This document shows positions 34,994 to 47,735 of a DNA stretch of 64,000 nt, piece after piece. Source of the stretch: Myxosarcina sp. GI1 (GTDB lineage: Bacteria; Cyanobacteriota; Cyanobacteriia; Cyanobacteriales; Xenococcaceae); assembly GCF_000756305.1 (NCBI RefSeq), contig NZ_JRFE01000007.1, positions 19,820 through 83,819 on the forward strand, read 5' to 3'. The notes under the pieces were generated by a model, which was given only the letters and a program-made list of their open reading frames with translations, did no database searches and had not been told where the DNA came from. A program made the translations under genes and the position numbers. Positions within the stretch are counted from its first letter, which is position 1. Every line of letters begins with the position of its first letter.

Positions 34994-35962
34994 TTAAACA
35001 TAATCAAAAGCATCACTATCAAGGGTTAAGTCTGAATCTCCTTGGACGATGCCAATAAGTTCATCTTCTTCTCGGTCTATATAAATTCCCGTTCCTGATG
35101 GTAAACTTTCTGGAGATGGAGCCAATATATAGTTGGAGGCAATACCAGAAAGCTGAATAGTGTCTTCTTCTGAATTAAAATCGACAATTAACCCATAGTC
35201 ATCTGTTCCGACGGTTATTTCACCACCATCGTAATAAGCTTGAATTATACCCAAAATAAACGTATCTTTGCCACTGTCTCCACTAAAAGTATCTATTTCA
35301 CCAAATCCCTGATTGCTAAATGGTGGAGGCGCGTTAACTACTCCAGCACCAATAAGGGTATCGTCTCCCGTTCCGCCTTCAAGACTATCATCTCCATTTT
35401 GTCCGTAAAGCTCGTCATTTCCCCGACCACCTTTAAGAACATCATCGCCACCCGCTGCTCTAAAGATATTCTCAAATAGAGTATCATCACCATCCCCGCC
35501 GATGAGCGTATCATTGCCAAAACCTCCCTCTACTTCGTCATTACCTTTGCCCCCATAAATATAGTCTTCACCAAAAGACCCCGAAACGATTTCGTCATTG
35601 CCAGCATTACCAAAGATGATATCTCTACCGAAAGAGCCATAAATTGTATCGTTACCCCGTCCGCTCCATAAAATATTGTTGCTTTCGTCATTCCCAAAAG
35701 CTCCTGGACCTGTTTGAATGTCGTCTCCTGCGGTTAAGCGATCGTTACCGCTACCGCCAAAAATTGCATCTTCGCCCAAACCACCAACGAGTGTATCGGA
35801 GTCAGTACCGCCGATGAGTAAGTCTCGTTCATCGCCGCCATTCAAATAGTCATTGCCAGCCCTACCGAATAAAAAATCTTCGCCTTCAAAACCCAAGAGT
35901 GAGTCATCTTCTCGAGTTCCTAATAAATTATTGTCTGTATTGTCACCTTCAAAAATTGCCAT
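34994..35962 (-). CDS. RTX-type calcium-binding repeat protein
   Basis: A 322-residue secreted-type protein built from RTX nonapeptides of the GGxGxDxLx form (GFEGEDFLFGRAGNDYLNGG, IFGGSGNDRLTAGDD, GGKGNDEVEGGFGNDTLIGG, KGGRGNDELYGQNGDDSLEGG and others, about 8-215), then a C-terminal beta domain ending LDSDAFDYV. Calcium folds the repeats outside the cell, and RTX proteins are normally exported by a type I system reading a C-terminal signal; no such ABC/HlyD genes are nearby. No enzymatic domain is visible. Confidence 0.92.
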   Translation of the reverse strand: MAIFEGDNTDNNLLGTREDDSLLGFEGEDFLFGRAGNDYLNGGDERDLLIGGTDSDTLVGGLGEDAIFGGSGNDRLTAGDDIQTGPGAFGNDESNNILWSGRGNDTIYGSFGRDIIFGNAGNDEIVSGSFGEDYIYGGKGNDEVEGGFGNDTLIGGDGDDTLFENIFRAAGGDDVLKGGRGNDELYGQNGDDSLEGGTGDDTLIGAGVVNAPPPFSNQGFGEIDTFSGDSGKDTFILGIIQAYYDGGEITVGTDDYGLIVDFNSEEDTIQLSGIASNYILAPSPESLPSGTGIYIDREEDELIGIVQGDSDLTLDSDAFDYV

Positions 35963-36134
35963 TTTCTTTGCTCCGTTAAAGGCTGTTTGGGTTGAAAATC
36001 AAGTGCAAAACTTACGATATCGAATCTTTACACAGGTAAGACTATCAAGATTTACTTCTAATTAAAATCAAAATTTTTAGAGTTTATCAGTCTAGCCAGA
36101 GATATTAACAGCAAAACTTGCGCTCATTAAATTG

Positions 36135-37847
36135 TTAAAACAAAAAATAACGCTGCGCCAGAGGTAAAACCTTTGCAGGTTCGCAGGTTAATAACTCTCC
36201 ATCTGCTCTTACTTCGTAAGTTTCGGGATTGACTTCCATTTCTGGCGTAGCAGCATTGAGCTTCATGTCTGCCTTACTAATATTGCGGGTATTAGATATA
36301 GCGACGACAGAAGATTGCAAGCCAATTTGTTCGCCAACTCCTGCATCCATAGCTGCTTGCGAAACAAAACTGAGAGATGTCGCCCCAATTGCACCGCCAT
36401 AGCTACCAAACATGGGACGCATTCGTACGGGTTCGGGAGTGGGTATGCTGGCGTTGGCATCGCCCATTTGCGAGTAGGCGATCGCACCACCTTTAATGAC
36501 AATTTCTGGTTTGACTCCAAAGAAGGCAGGTTTCCAAAGACAGAGATCGGCTAACTTGCCTTCTTCAATCGAACCGACATAATTGGCAATACCGTGCATT
36601 ACAGCGGGATTAATAGTGTATTTAGCAATATAGCGTTTAGCACGAAAGTTATCGGCTGGTTCTTCGGTAGAAGATGATAGAACTCCCCGTTGCACTTTCA
36701 TTTTGTGGGCGGTTTGCCAGGTACGAAGAATCACTTCTCCCACTCTACCCATTGCCTGAGAATCAGAAGCGATCGCGCTAAATGCCCCCAAGTCGTGCAG
36801 AATATCTTCAGCGGCAATGGTTTCACGACGGATGCGCGATTCGGCAAATGCCACATCTTCGGGACTGTTTTTATCAAGGTGATGGCAAACCATCAGCATA
36901 TCTAGATGTTCTTCTAAGGTATTCTCCGTAAACGGGCGAGTGGGGTTAGTAGAGGAAGGCAAAACGTTACTCAGTCCGCAGACTTTGATAATATCTGGTG
37001 CGTGTCCGCCGCCTGCCCCCTCAGTATGATAGGTATGAATGACTCGGTCTTTAAAAGCGGCGATGGTATTTTCGACAAAACCAGCCTCGTTTAAAGTGTC
37101 GGTATGAATTGCTACCTGTACGTCATATTCATCGGCGACGCTAAGACAGGTATCGATCGCCCCTGGAGTCGTACCCCAATCTTCGTGGAGTTTTAACCCC
37201 ATTGCCCCTGCCCGAACTTGTTCTACCAATCCTTCTGGTTTGGCACTATTGCCCTTACCCAGAAACCCCAGATTCATCGGAAAAGCATCGGCAGCCTGTA
37301 ACATCCGCCAGATATGCCACGCTCCAGGAGTGCAGGTAGTAGCATTAGTACCAGTTGCAGGTCCCGTACCACCGCCGATCATTGTCGTAACTCCAGAAGC
37401 GATCGCCGTTTCGATTTGTTGGGGACAGATAAAGTGAATGTGGCTGTCTACTCCCCCAGCAGTAAGAATCATTCCTTCTCCTGCTATCACTTCGGTTGCC
37501 GCACCGATAATAATATCGACATTATTTTGAATTAGAGGATTGCCAGCTTTCCCAATTTTTTTTATCTTGCCGTCTTTAATACCTACATCGGCTTTGACGA
37601 TACCCCACCAGTCGAGAATCAAAGCATTAGTAATTACCGTGTCTACCGCCCCATCTGCCCTGGAAATTGGCGATTGTCCCATACCGTCGCGGATTACCTT
37701 ACCACCACCAAACTTTACTTCTTCACCGTAAGTTGTATAGTCTCGTTCGACTTCGATAATAATTTCTGTATCTGCCAAACGAATGCGATCGCCTGTTGTC
37801 GGACCGAAAGTTTCTGCATACGCCCGACGTTCCATACGGTAGCTCAT
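36135..37847 (-). CDS. ureC: Urease subunit alpha
   Basis: Nickel catalytic subunit of urease, 570 residues. The metal and active-site residues are all visible: H136 and H138 (DSHIHF), the carbamylated lysine K219 ([10 protein letters not shown]), H248 (VAIHTD), H274 (HTYHTEG), the flap C321-H322 (MVCHHL) and D362 ([11 protein letters not shown]). Length and ends are normal. ureA, ureB and the accessory genes are not adjacent, in line with the dispersed urease genes of many cyanobacteria. Confidence 0.97.
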   Translation of the reverse strand: MSYRMERRAYAETFGPTTGDRIRLADTEIIIEVERDYTTYGEEVKFGGGKVIRDGMGQSPISRADGAVDTVITNALILDWWGIVKADVGIKDGKIKKIGKAGNPLIQNNVDIIIGAATEVIAGEGMILTAGGVDSHIHFICPQQIETAIASGVTTMIGGGTGPATGTNATTCTPGAWHIWRMLQAADAFPMNLGFLGKGNSAKPEGLVEQVRAGAMGLKLHEDWGTTPGAIDTCLSVADEYDVQVAIHTDTLNEAGFVENTIAAFKDRVIHTYHTEGAGGGHAPDIIKVCGLSNVLPSSTNPTRPFTENTLEEHLDMLMVCHHLDKNSPEDVAFAESRIRRETIAAEDILHDLGAFSAIASDSQAMGRVGEVILRTWQTAHKMKVQRGVLSSSTEEPADNFRAKRYIAKYTINPAVMHGIANYVGSIEEGKLADLCLWKPAFFGVKPEIVIKGGAIAYSQMGDANASIPTPEPVRMRPMFGSYGGAIGATSLSFVSQAAMDAGVGEQIGLQSSVVAISNTRNISKADMKLNAATPEMEVNPETYEVRADGELLTCEPAKVLPLAQRYFLF

Positions 37848-38184
37848 TTATATTTAATCCTGCTGCTTGAATAATTTTTAATCTTATTACAGCTAGGCTT
37901 TGCTAAAAGTAAAATTTGCCTCAAAGATCGGCAGTTAGCGAACCTTAGTATACTGTTGAGTATTTAGAGAATACAGAGACTTTAAGCATCGAAATAAATA
38001 TTTCATTAGGAATATCTCAGATTTTTAGCCAAAATTAAACTCGCTTCTTCTGGACGCGATCGCGTAATTACAGATAGGGGAATCTTTCCTTTATAGACGT
38101 AAATATATTATGTAACAAAGTCTCAAACGCCTAATCGAGAATTGCTATATTATTTCGGTAATATTCAGATTAGCTCGCCACTAA
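37848..38184. other. Gene-free divergent spacer ureC / polysaccharide cluster
   Basis: 337 bases between ureC (minus) and the first polysaccharide gene (plus). It should hold both promoters. One HIP1-like GCGATCGCG is present near 38056; no RNA, repeat or ORF is supported. Confidence 0.5.
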
Positions 38185-39096
38185 ATGAAAACCCCTGTCG
38201 TCTTACTGATTTTCAATCGTCCCGATACAACCGAAAAAGTATTTGAAGCTGTCCGTCAGGCAAAGCCACCCAAGCTTTTGGTAGTTGCCGATGGTGCGAG
38301 AAGCGATCGCCCCGACGAGGCTGAAAAATGTGCGGCAGCAAGAACTATAATTGATCGCGTCGATTGGGACTGTGAGGTTTTGACCGACTATAGCAATCTC
38401 AATTTGGGCTGTAAGCTCAGGGTTTCTACTGGTTTGGACTGGGTATTTTCTCAGGTGGAGGAGGCGATTATTTTAGAGGATGACTGCGTTCCCGATCCTA
38501 GTTTTTTTCGTTTTTGCGAAGAACTACTCGATTATTATCGCAGCGATCGCCGCATCATGGCTATTTCTGGTGATAACTTTCAGTTTGGACGCAGGCGTAC
38601 TAAATACAGCTATTATTACTCTCGCTACAATCACTGTTGGGGGTGGGCAACCTGGGGACGCGCCTGGGAACATTACGATATCAAGATGAGTCTCTGGCAA
38701 GAAATTAAAGAGGGCAATTGGCTCGAATATATTTTAGGAGATACAAAAGCGGTAAACTATTGGCGCAAAATTTTTCAATTAACTTATGACGAACAGATTA
38801 ATAGTTGGGCATACCGTTGGACGTTTGCCTGTTGGCTGCAAAACGGTTTAACCGTTCTTCCTGAAGTAAATTTGGTATCTAATATTGGTTATGCTACTGA
38901 AGGAACTCATACTGTCAATAAAAAAGACTCTATGGCTAATCTGCCTAGAGGAGAAATTTCTTTTCCCTTACAGCATCCTCCTTATATTATTCGCCACGCT
39001 GAGGCAGATAACTTTACTCAAAGCAAAATTTTTGGCAAAACTTTTTTGGTTCGCGCTGTCAATAAAGCCAAAAAGCTCTTTACTTTAAATTTATAA
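38185..39096 (+). CDS. Glycosyltransferase, GT-A fold (family 2-like)
   Basis: First gene of the surface-polysaccharide cluster. The 303-residue protein has the GT-A nucleotide-sugar pattern: PVVLLIFNRPDTTEKVFEAVRQAKPPKLLVVADGAR at the start and the metal-binding ILEDDCVPDPSFFRFCEELL (about 95-114), followed by ISGDNFQF and a WGWATWGRAW acceptor region common in sugar transferases of O-antigen and exopolysaccharide clusters. Cytosolic, acting on a lipid-linked or nucleotide-linked acceptor; donor unknown. Confidence 0.88.
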   Translation: MKTPVVLLIFNRPDTTEKVFEAVRQAKPPKLLVVADGARSDRPDEAEKCAAARTIIDRVDWDCEVLTDYSNLNLGCKLRVSTGLDWVFSQVEEAIILEDDCVPDPSFFRFCEELLDYYRSDRRIMAISGDNFQFGRRRTKYSYYYSRYNHCWGWATWGRAWEHYDIKMSLWQEIKEGNWLEYILGDTKAVNYWRKIFQLTYDEQINSWAYRWTFACWLQNGLTVLPEVNLVSNIGYATEGTHTVNKKDSMANLPRGEISFPLQHPPYIIRHAEADNFTQSKIFGKTFLVRAVNKAKKLFTLNL

Positions 39097-39160
39097 ATGT
39101 GTTTTATAGTCGATCGCTAGCCGATCTTTAGTCATACTATTCTCTAATTAAAACTTTTGT

Positions 39161-39994
39161 ATGAGCGGAATTATCAAACCGATCGCTGTCGAGCCAATCA
39201 AGCATATTCACAGTATGCTTACCAACCGAGAGTATTTTACCTATCATTCACTTTGGTCTAAATTAAGAAACTTGCCTCGTTATCAAGAGTGTCGAGTCAG
39301 AGTTAACGGCTACGATTTGCTAATTCCCGATGCTCTGTCTTTTTTATATTCCTATCAAGAAATTTTTTTAGAAAGACTCTATGAATTTAAAGCTAGTAAC
39401 CAAACTCCCAAAATTTTAGATCTGGGGGCAAACATTGGCTTGAGCGTATTATTCTTTAAACATTTATATCCCCAAGCCGAAATAACGGCGTTTGAGGCAG
39501 ATGCCAAAGTGTTCGATTATCTGAAAAAAAATGTCTGTGACAATGGCTTTAACGATGTTCGGCTATTCAACAAAGCAGTATGGCATGAAAATACCACTCT
39601 TAAATTTGTTTCTGAAGGTGCTGATGGCGGACATATTAGTGACGAACGAGAAGATCGGGAAAATAGTGTTTTAGAAATTGAAGCCGTCGATATTGCCGAT
39701 ATTTTACAGGGCGATCGCTTTGATTTTATCAAAATGGATATCGAAGGTGCGGAAGCATTTGTCGTTCCCAGATGTAGAGATTTATTAGATCGGACAAAAC
39801 ATATTTTTATCGAATATCACTCTAGAGTCGGACAAGAGCAACATTTAGATAAAATACTGACTATATTATCTGAGGGTAATTTTAGAGTTCATATCCGCAA
39901 TGTAATGAAGAAAAATATTGCTCCATTTGTAGAATTAAAGCCTATGGCTGGTTTCGATTTACAGCTTAATATCTTTGCTTGGCAGGAAAAGTAA
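39161..39994 (+). CDS. FkbM family SAM-dependent methyltransferase
   Basis: A 277-residue methyltransferase; the SAM-binding core KILDLGANIGLSVLFFKHLYPQAEITAFEAD sits at about 88-118, followed by FDFIKMDIEGAEAFVVPRCRDLL (about 187-209), both typical of FkbM proteins that O-methylate sugars or secondary metabolites. In this cluster it probably methylates a glycosyl residue. Plus strand, 64 bases after the first glycosyltransferase. Confidence 0.88.
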   Translation: MSGIIKPIAVEPIKHIHSMLTNREYFTYHSLWSKLRNLPRYQECRVRVNGYDLLIPDALSFLYSYQEIFLERLYEFKASNQTPKILDLGANIGLSVLFFKHLYPQAEITAFEADAKVFDYLKKNVCDNGFNDVRLFNKAVWHENTTLKFVSEGADGGHISDEREDRENSVLEIEAVDIADILQGDRFDFIKMDIEGAEAFVVPRCRDLLDRTKHIFIEYHSRVGQEQHLDKILTILSEGNFRVHIRNVMKKNIAPFVELKPMAGFDLQLNIFAWQEK

Positions 39995-40040
39995 CAATTT
40001 ACAGGGGTTTTCGGTCATAACAGACACACATTTTAATTAA

Positions 40041-40065
40041 GGCAAAAGGCAAAAGGCAAAAGGCA
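40041..40065. repeat. Heptamer tandem repeat (GGCAAAA, 3.6 copies)
   Basis: A perfect 7-base repeat GGCAAAA between the two methyltransferase genes, a typical short tandem repeated repetitive (STRR) element of cyanobacteria. Confidence 0.8.
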
Positions 40066-40133
40066 TGAGAACTACTATAATTTTATTTTTGATTTTTAAA
40101 TTTTAACTTTTTACTTTAGCGAAGCGCTTATAT

Positions 40134-40856
40134 ATGGCTAGAAAATTAATTAAGAAGCTATTAAGAAATCTGGGAATTGAAATAAAAAGGTATTTGCCCA
40201 AGCGATCGGAAATGGCTCGGATGCAGCATTTTTTTTCCTATTACGGCATCGACTTGGTGTTAGATGTAGGGGCAAATATTGGCGAGTATGCTTTGCTGCT
40301 GCGTGACTTGGACTATAAAGGACAAATTGTCTCTTTCGAGCCGCTTTCTAAACCTCACGCGCAATTAGTAGCCGCAAGCGATCGCGATATTTATTGGGAA
40401 GCCGCACCCCGTATGGCAATTGGCGATAAAGACGGTGAAATTACCATCAACATATCTGCCAACGATCGCAGCAGTTCGGTTTTAGATGTTTTAGAAGATC
40501 ATGTAGATGCCGCTCCTAATTCTGCTTATGTCGATTCAGAAATAGTAAAACTCAGTAGTTTGGATACTATTGCCCCAAAGTATCTCACAACTGAGTTTGA
40601 TTCGGTTTTTTTAAAAATAGATGTTCAGGGTTTTGAAAGACAGGTATTGGCAGGAGCAACTAAAATTTTGCCTCGAATTAAGGGTATTCAGATCGAACTA
40701 TCTTTAGTTCCCCTCTACCAGGGACAACCACATTACATAGAAATGCTAAAATTTCTCGAACAGTTAGGTTACGAGCTTCATGCGGTTATTCCTGGATTTA
40801 CCGACCCAAAAACAGGTAGATTACTTCAAATGGATGGTATTTTTTTTAGGAAATGA
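40134..40856 (+). CDS. FkbM family SAM-dependent methyltransferase (second)
   Basis: A 240-residue methyltransferase: DLVLDVGANIGEYALLLRDLDYKGQIVSFEPL at about 40-72 is the SAM site, SVFLKIDVQGFERQVLAGATKIL at about 159-182 the conserved catalytic-side motif, ending with MDGIFFRK. It differs clearly from the first copy, so the two probably methylate different positions. The ATGA overlap with the next glycosyltransferase (40853-40856) shows translational coupling. Confidence 0.88.
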   Translation: MARKLIKKLLRNLGIEIKRYLPKRSEMARMQHFFSYYGIDLVLDVGANIGEYALLLRDLDYKGQIVSFEPLSKPHAQLVAASDRDIYWEAAPRMAIGDKDGEITINISANDRSSSVLDVLEDHVDAAPNSAYVDSEIVKLSSLDTIAPKYLTTEFDSVFLKIDVQGFERQVLAGATKILPRIKGIQIELSLVPLYQGQPHYIEMLKFLEQLGYELHAVIPGFTDPKTGRLLQMDGIFFRK

Positions 40857-42121
40857 AAGTATGCTCGGTTGGACGTTCTAATGGTCGTGGGGGTGGTTAT
40901 GCTGCTGCCTATCGTCTCCATCATGGGTTGAGAAAGCTTGGTGTAGACTCAAGTATGTTGGTGGGAATAGATAACCGCGATGATTTTACGGTTTTGTCGC
41001 CTACAAGTAAGTTAGCCCAGACATGGATGAAGCTAGCTCCAGGCTTAGATCGCATGCCAACGCGATTTTACCCACAACGAGAAAATTTACCCTATTCCGT
41101 TCAGTGGTTGCCAGATCGAGTTACTGCTGAGGTTGCTAAGATCGCTCCCGATATTATCAACCTACACTGGATTAACAGCGGATACCTACAGATTGAATCT
41201 CTACCCAAGCTAGGCAAACCTATTGTTTGGACGCTGCACGATATGTGGGCATTTACTGGAGGCTGCCACTATAGCCGAGAATGCGATCGCTACACAAAAG
41301 CCTGCGGAGCCTGTCCTCAACTGCACAGCAATAGAGATTGGGACTTATCTCGCTGGATCTGGCGGCGCAAACTCAAAGCTTGGCAAGACTTAAACCTAAC
41401 TATCGTGACTCCTAGTAACTGGCTGGCAGACTGTGCGCGAAAAAGTTCTCTACTTGGTGGTTTGAGAATAGAAGCAATACCCAATGGCTTAAATGCTCAA
41501 AGATACCAACCAATTGAGAAAAGCCTCGCTAAAAAGCTAGTAGGATTACCACCCGATAAAAAAATTATTTTATTTGGCGCACTTCAGGCAACGAGCGATC
41601 GCCGCAAGGGATTTCATTTATTAATGCCAGCTTTGCAAAAATTAAGCTATTTGCAAGATTCAGAACGGATCGAACTAGTTGTCTTTGGTAGTTCTCAACC
41701 CAAAAAAACACCAGATTTCGGCTTTAAAGTTAACTATTTAGGCAAGCTAAACGATGATATCTCTATAGCTCTGGTTTACGCGGCAGCAGATGTTTTTGTA
41801 GCTCCTTCCTTACAAGACAATCTACCCAATACCATCATTGAGGCTTTGGCTTGTGGTACTCCCTGCGTGGGTTTTAACATCGGTGGTTTGTCAGATGCGA
41901 TCGCCCATCTAGAAACTGGTTATCTCGCCAAACCTTACGAACCCGAAGACTTAGCGTGGGGAATAAGTTGGGTTTTAGAAGAGGAATTACGCTGGCAAGA
42001 TCTATCTCGTCAGGCAAGAGCCAAAGTCGAACAAGAATTTACTGTAGAAATACAGGCAAGAAAATATCACCAACTTTTTGAAGAAATTTTAAATAATTCT
42101 CATGCAGGTAAACCTCAGTAA
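40853..42121 (+). CDS. Glycosyltransferase, GT-B fold (family 4)
   Basis: A 422-residue transferase. The N-terminal domain has GRSNGRGGGYAAAYRLHHGLRKLG and IINLHWINSGYLQIESLPKLGKPIVWTLHDMWAFTGGCHYS; the C-terminal domain has the nucleotide-binding region IILFGALQA and the GT4 signature PSLQDNLPNTIIEALACGTPCVGFNIGGLSDAI with its E-x7-E acid pair. It overlaps the previous gene by 4 bases and the next by 20, so these three genes form a tight translational unit. Confidence 0.92.
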   Translation: MKVCSVGRSNGRGGGYAAAYRLHHGLRKLGVDSSMLVGIDNRDDFTVLSPTSKLAQTWMKLAPGLDRMPTRFYPQRENLPYSVQWLPDRVTAEVAKIAPDIINLHWINSGYLQIESLPKLGKPIVWTLHDMWAFTGGCHYSRECDRYTKACGACPQLHSNRDWDLSRWIWRRKLKAWQDLNLTIVTPSNWLADCARKSSLLGGLRIEAIPNGLNAQRYQPIEKSLAKKLVGLPPDKKIILFGALQATSDRRKGFHLLMPALQKLSYLQDSERIELVVFGSSQPKKTPDFGFKVNYLGKLNDDISIALVYAAADVFVAPSLQDNLPNTIIEALACGTPCVGFNIGGLSDAIAHLETGYLAKPYEPEDLAWGISWVLEEELRWQDLSRQARAKVEQEFTVEIQARKYHQLFEEILNNSHAGKPQ

Positions 42122-43400
42122 AAAGCATAAAAATAAGGCATTTGCTAATAAAAACGACAAAGCAATCTTCCTGTTTTTTGGTTTGGCATTATGGATGTTT
42201 GTTCCAATTTTGGGTATTTTTCCACTGCTTTATTTTATCCATCTCAATCGCAAACCAAACAGCAAATTAAATTTACTGCTTATTTTACTGGTAATTCTTA
42301 CTAACACTATTTTTGTTTCTTCTTTAGATGTTATTTCCGATTTAGCTGTTTATACCGCTAATTACGAACGTCTTGATGGCAATAACCCTTTTGAAATTTC
42401 TGGAGAACAAGGTGTTGAATTTGTTCTGTGGTTACTTAGCTATCCTGTATTTTTAATTTCTAATGGCTCTAAATATGCTTTCATCTTTTTTTGGTCATTC
42501 TTTTTTAATGCCGTTACTTTTTTAGTAATAGCTAAAAAACTATCACCACAAAATTATGCTTTGCTGTCGATGTTTATTATTGCTACACCTGGATTTTTGG
42601 ATATTCAGGGATTTTTTGTCAGACAGTATATAGCTACCGTGATATTTTTGGTCGCAGTAGTTTATGCAGAAAAAAAGCTTGTTATGTGGGGAGTATATAT
42701 TTTTAGCTTGTGTACTCACTTCGCTAATATTATTTATTTAGGAGTTTTATTTGTCTACGATAAAGCTAAATTTCTCAGACGAAAATATGTCAAAATAATC
42801 ATATTCGCTGCGGGGCTTTTTCTACCCTTTAGTAATGCTATATTGCTTAGATTTGTTTTTTTGGTAGTTCGATTTATGCCCGCCAAATATGCAGCAATAA
42901 TCATAGCTAAAACTCAGAGTTATGCCAATATTCGCTCCAGTCAAAGCAGTTTTGGCGTTCCTTTTTTAGAAGGATTTGTTATTTTTTGCATTATCATGTT
43001 TCTCTTAAAAGAGAAAAAATTTGAAACTCCCACCGAAAAATTATTACTTTTTTTACACCCTATATTATTATTTTTAATGTTTATCGGACGCGATATACAT
43101 CATTTTTCATATAGATTTGCGTTTGTATTATATACTTTTGGCGGTCTGTTTTATTACTTTCTAATTGAATATAAATGGAAGGGATTTAAAAAAGAAATCT
43201 TGCCTTCGATGTTGTTTTTAAAAATTCTCTTTTTTTGTTATTTTTTATACAACATAAATTCAGGTAATAATCCCTTTCATTATTTAGATGACGAAGTATT
43301 TAGTTCGAGCGTTTTTGACTATATACAAATAGCTCACGATGGTTTTACTTATGATATTGAAATCGAAAATCTACCCAATCGCACTATAAGATTGGATTAA
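42102..43400 (+). CDS. EpsG/Wzy-like polysaccharide polymerase, membrane protein
   Basis: A 432-residue polytopic protein with roughly ten hydrophobic segments (first spans about 20-50 and 56-80), an EpsG-like layout with LAVYTANYERLDGNNPFEISGEQGVEFVLWLLSY, and a polar C-terminal tail. No catalytic motif can be named with confidence; O-antigen/EPS polymerases are recognised by this topology and context. Its start ATG lies inside the end of the glycosyltransferase (20-base overlap). The AT-rich, low-HIP1 coding sequence is common for polymerase genes in such clusters. No Wzx flippase is in the window. Confidence 0.8.
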   Translation: MQVNLSKKHKNKAFANKNDKAIFLFFGLALWMFVPILGIFPLLYFIHLNRKPNSKLNLLLILLVILTNTIFVSSLDVISDLAVYTANYERLDGNNPFEISGEQGVEFVLWLLSYPVFLISNGSKYAFIFFWSFFFNAVTFLVIAKKLSPQNYALLSMFIIATPGFLDIQGFFVRQYIATVIFLVAVVYAEKKLVMWGVYIFSLCTHFANIIYLGVLFVYDKAKFLRRKYVKIIIFAAGLFLPFSNAILLRFVFLVVRFMPAKYAAIIIAKTQSYANIRSSQSSFGVPFLEGFVIFCIIMFLLKEKKFETPTEKLLLFLHPILLFLMFIGRDIHHFSYRFAFVLYTFGGLFYYFLIEYKWKGFKKEILPSMLFLKILFFCYFLYNINSGNNPFHYLDDEVFSSSVFDYIQIAHDGFTYDIEIENLPNRTIRLD

Positions 43401-43443
43401 GTGTATTTATAGTTAACTTTAATTCAGTCTACTTACTAGTTTT

Positions 43444-44352
43444 ATGCTGAACAATGCCCCTATCTTTGTTAATGGTTTTCAACGTGGAGGTACTTCTTTA
43501 GTAATCGATCTATTGCTATCTCATCCCGATGTCTGTGGAATTGGCGGTGAAACCCATCAAATGTTTTTTGGCAAAGGTATAGCTAAGACTCAAAGTCCGC
43601 TAGTTAAATGGAGCAATCGATTTTTAAAACCATTTTGGGCACCCGTGCTAATTACGGCACGACAAAATACGTTTTCGACTATTTGCTTGCAAAAAAGAAA
43701 CCAGCTTCCTTATCTAACCCGCCTTTATGTCGATTACCTGTTTTACTGGCATAAATTGAATGCGGAAATGAATCAATACAAATCGGAAAACGTTAAATAT
43801 ACCGAATCCGAACTCAAAGCGTCTCGTTTATTAGCCAAAAACTTAGATGGAGTCGTCTTAGCGACAGACGTGCTAGAAAAAATGTATCCAGATGCAACCT
43901 ATATCGCTTTGATACGGAATGGTTTTGCTATTTGCGAAGGGTTTGTGCGTCGGGGTTACAGTGCCGAGTACTGCGGCAAAATGTACCAGACAGTATGTCA
44001 AAAAATGATTCGAGATGCCGAGCGTCTAAAAAATTATCATTTAGTAAAATTTGAAGATTTGCTCGCCGACCATATTTCTTTTACCAAGAAGATTTACGAA
44101 TACGCTAATTTAGATTTCGATCGCCTGATCGAATTTAGAATGTATACCAAAAAAAGTATGGGCAAAGACGGAACTTATCGCCATACGATGGGAGAACGAG
44201 ATTATCAACTATTTTGGCTGAATACAGCAGAATTAAACGCTTTTTTACGTAAAGATGTTAATCTCAATCAGGTTCAAAATTTGAGTACGGAGGATAGAGA
44301 AACGTTCTTAAATTATGCCGAACCTTCGCTAAAATACTTTGGCTATTTGTAG
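43444..44352 (+). CDS. Sulfotransferase family protein
   Basis: Transfers sulfate from PAPS to an acceptor hydroxyl. The 302-residue protein opens with the PAPS 5'-phosphosulfate loop GFQRGGTSLVIDLLLSHPDV (about 9-28) and has a second PAPS-binding region (DATYIALIRNGFAICEGFVRRGYS, about 151-174) and KFEDLLADH (about 202-210). As the last gene of the cluster it suggests a sulfated exopolysaccharide. It follows the polymerase by about 40 bases. Confidence 0.85.
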   Translation: MLNNAPIFVNGFQRGGTSLVIDLLLSHPDVCGIGGETHQMFFGKGIAKTQSPLVKWSNRFLKPFWAPVLITARQNTFSTICLQKRNQLPYLTRLYVDYLFYWHKLNAEMNQYKSENVKYTESELKASRLLAKNLDGVVLATDVLEKMYPDATYIALIRNGFAICEGFVRRGYSAEYCGKMYQTVCQKMIRDAERLKNYHLVKFEDLLADHISFTKKIYEYANLDFDRLIEFRMYTKKSMGKDGTYRHTMGERDYQLFWLNTAELNAFLRKDVNLNQVQNLSTEDRETFLNYAEPSLKYFGYL

Positions 44353-44353
44353 T

Positions 44354-44416
44354 AGAGCGATCCGTAGGCTACGCGGTTGCGGAGCAAGTCCGCAGGACTC
44401 AGCGTAATCGCTCTAA
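44354..44416. repeat. Dispersed palindromic element with AGAGCGAT ends
   Basis: AGAGCGAT at the left pairs with ATCGCTCT at the right; the interior has GTAGGCTACGCGGTTGCGGAGC and GTCCGCAGGACTC. The type recurs in this window (63262-63298) and resembles the interspersed repeats common in cyanobacteria. Confidence 0.55.
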
Positions 44417-44458
44417 AATGTATTATTTGAGATAACTTAAGAGAACAATTATTAAGAA

Positions 44459-44482
44459 AGGCTGAAGCAGAAGCTTCAGCCT
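44459..44482 (-). terminator. Terminator hairpin between the sulfotransferase and katG genes
   Basis: A perfect 10-base-pair stem AGGCTGAAGC/GCTTCAGCCT with a 4-base loop; on the minus strand it is followed by TTCTT. It suits katG, whose stop is about 40 bases away; the plus strand lacks a T run. Confidence 0.55.
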
Positions 44483-44522
44483 ACTAGCAAAATAACTTTA
44501 ATTGAATCTAACTACTCAGACC

Positions 44523-47218
<2,696 letters not shown>

Positions 47219-47735
47219 TTTTTACCAGTTGCGATCGTCAAAAATAAGTGAAATTACCAAAATATAGTTTTTCTATTACTTATCCTTCCTAGATTGCAGG
47301 CTATAAGTTCGATAGAGCTGTACCTAAATTAAAGTCGTTATGAGTTTCTATAATTATCATATTCGTTACGAGTTCGACTTAAAATTATTGTTAATAAAAC
47401 TACAAACTGTATCTGGAACTTGTGCTATGAAACCCTTCCTCTAACAGTCAACTGCCAATTGTTAAATAAGAAGTATTGCGTCGCCCGTTTCACTCAAGAG
47501 GCGATCGCCATTAAGAAAAAATAAAATCGTTGCTATATCTTAAAATAAGCTGTTAAGCTTGTACGGTTAAATACAGGGATCGCTTAAAACTAAACTTAAA
47601 TCTATACAAAGTATGGTTTAATTGACTTTTAAAAAAAATATAATATTTAAAGACAGGCTAAAATTGCCTGAGTCTTAACGCCCCTGTTTTAAATATTTTT
47701 AATAACATTACATTTAAAAAAAATCGACTAAAGAC
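47219..47735. other. Gene-free stretch upstream of perR-katG
   Basis: 517 bases between perR (minus) and the small zinc-ribbon gene (plus). Near perR there is the ATAG-N5-CTAT dyad (47266-47278). Further right the spacer is AT-rich with A and T runs and one HIP1-type site near 47500. No RNA gene or ORF is supported. Confidence 0.5.
47266..47278. promoter_or_regulatory. Candidate Fur/PerR-type dyad upstream of perR
   Basis: ATAG-N5-CTAT inside an AT-rich palindrome about 50 bases before the perR start, a plausible autoregulatory operator. Match to a formal PerR box is only approximate. Confidence 0.3.

Noticed and set aside
35240-35520. Short ORFs within the RTX gene
   Set aside because: Shadows of the repeated codon pattern of the RTX repeats.
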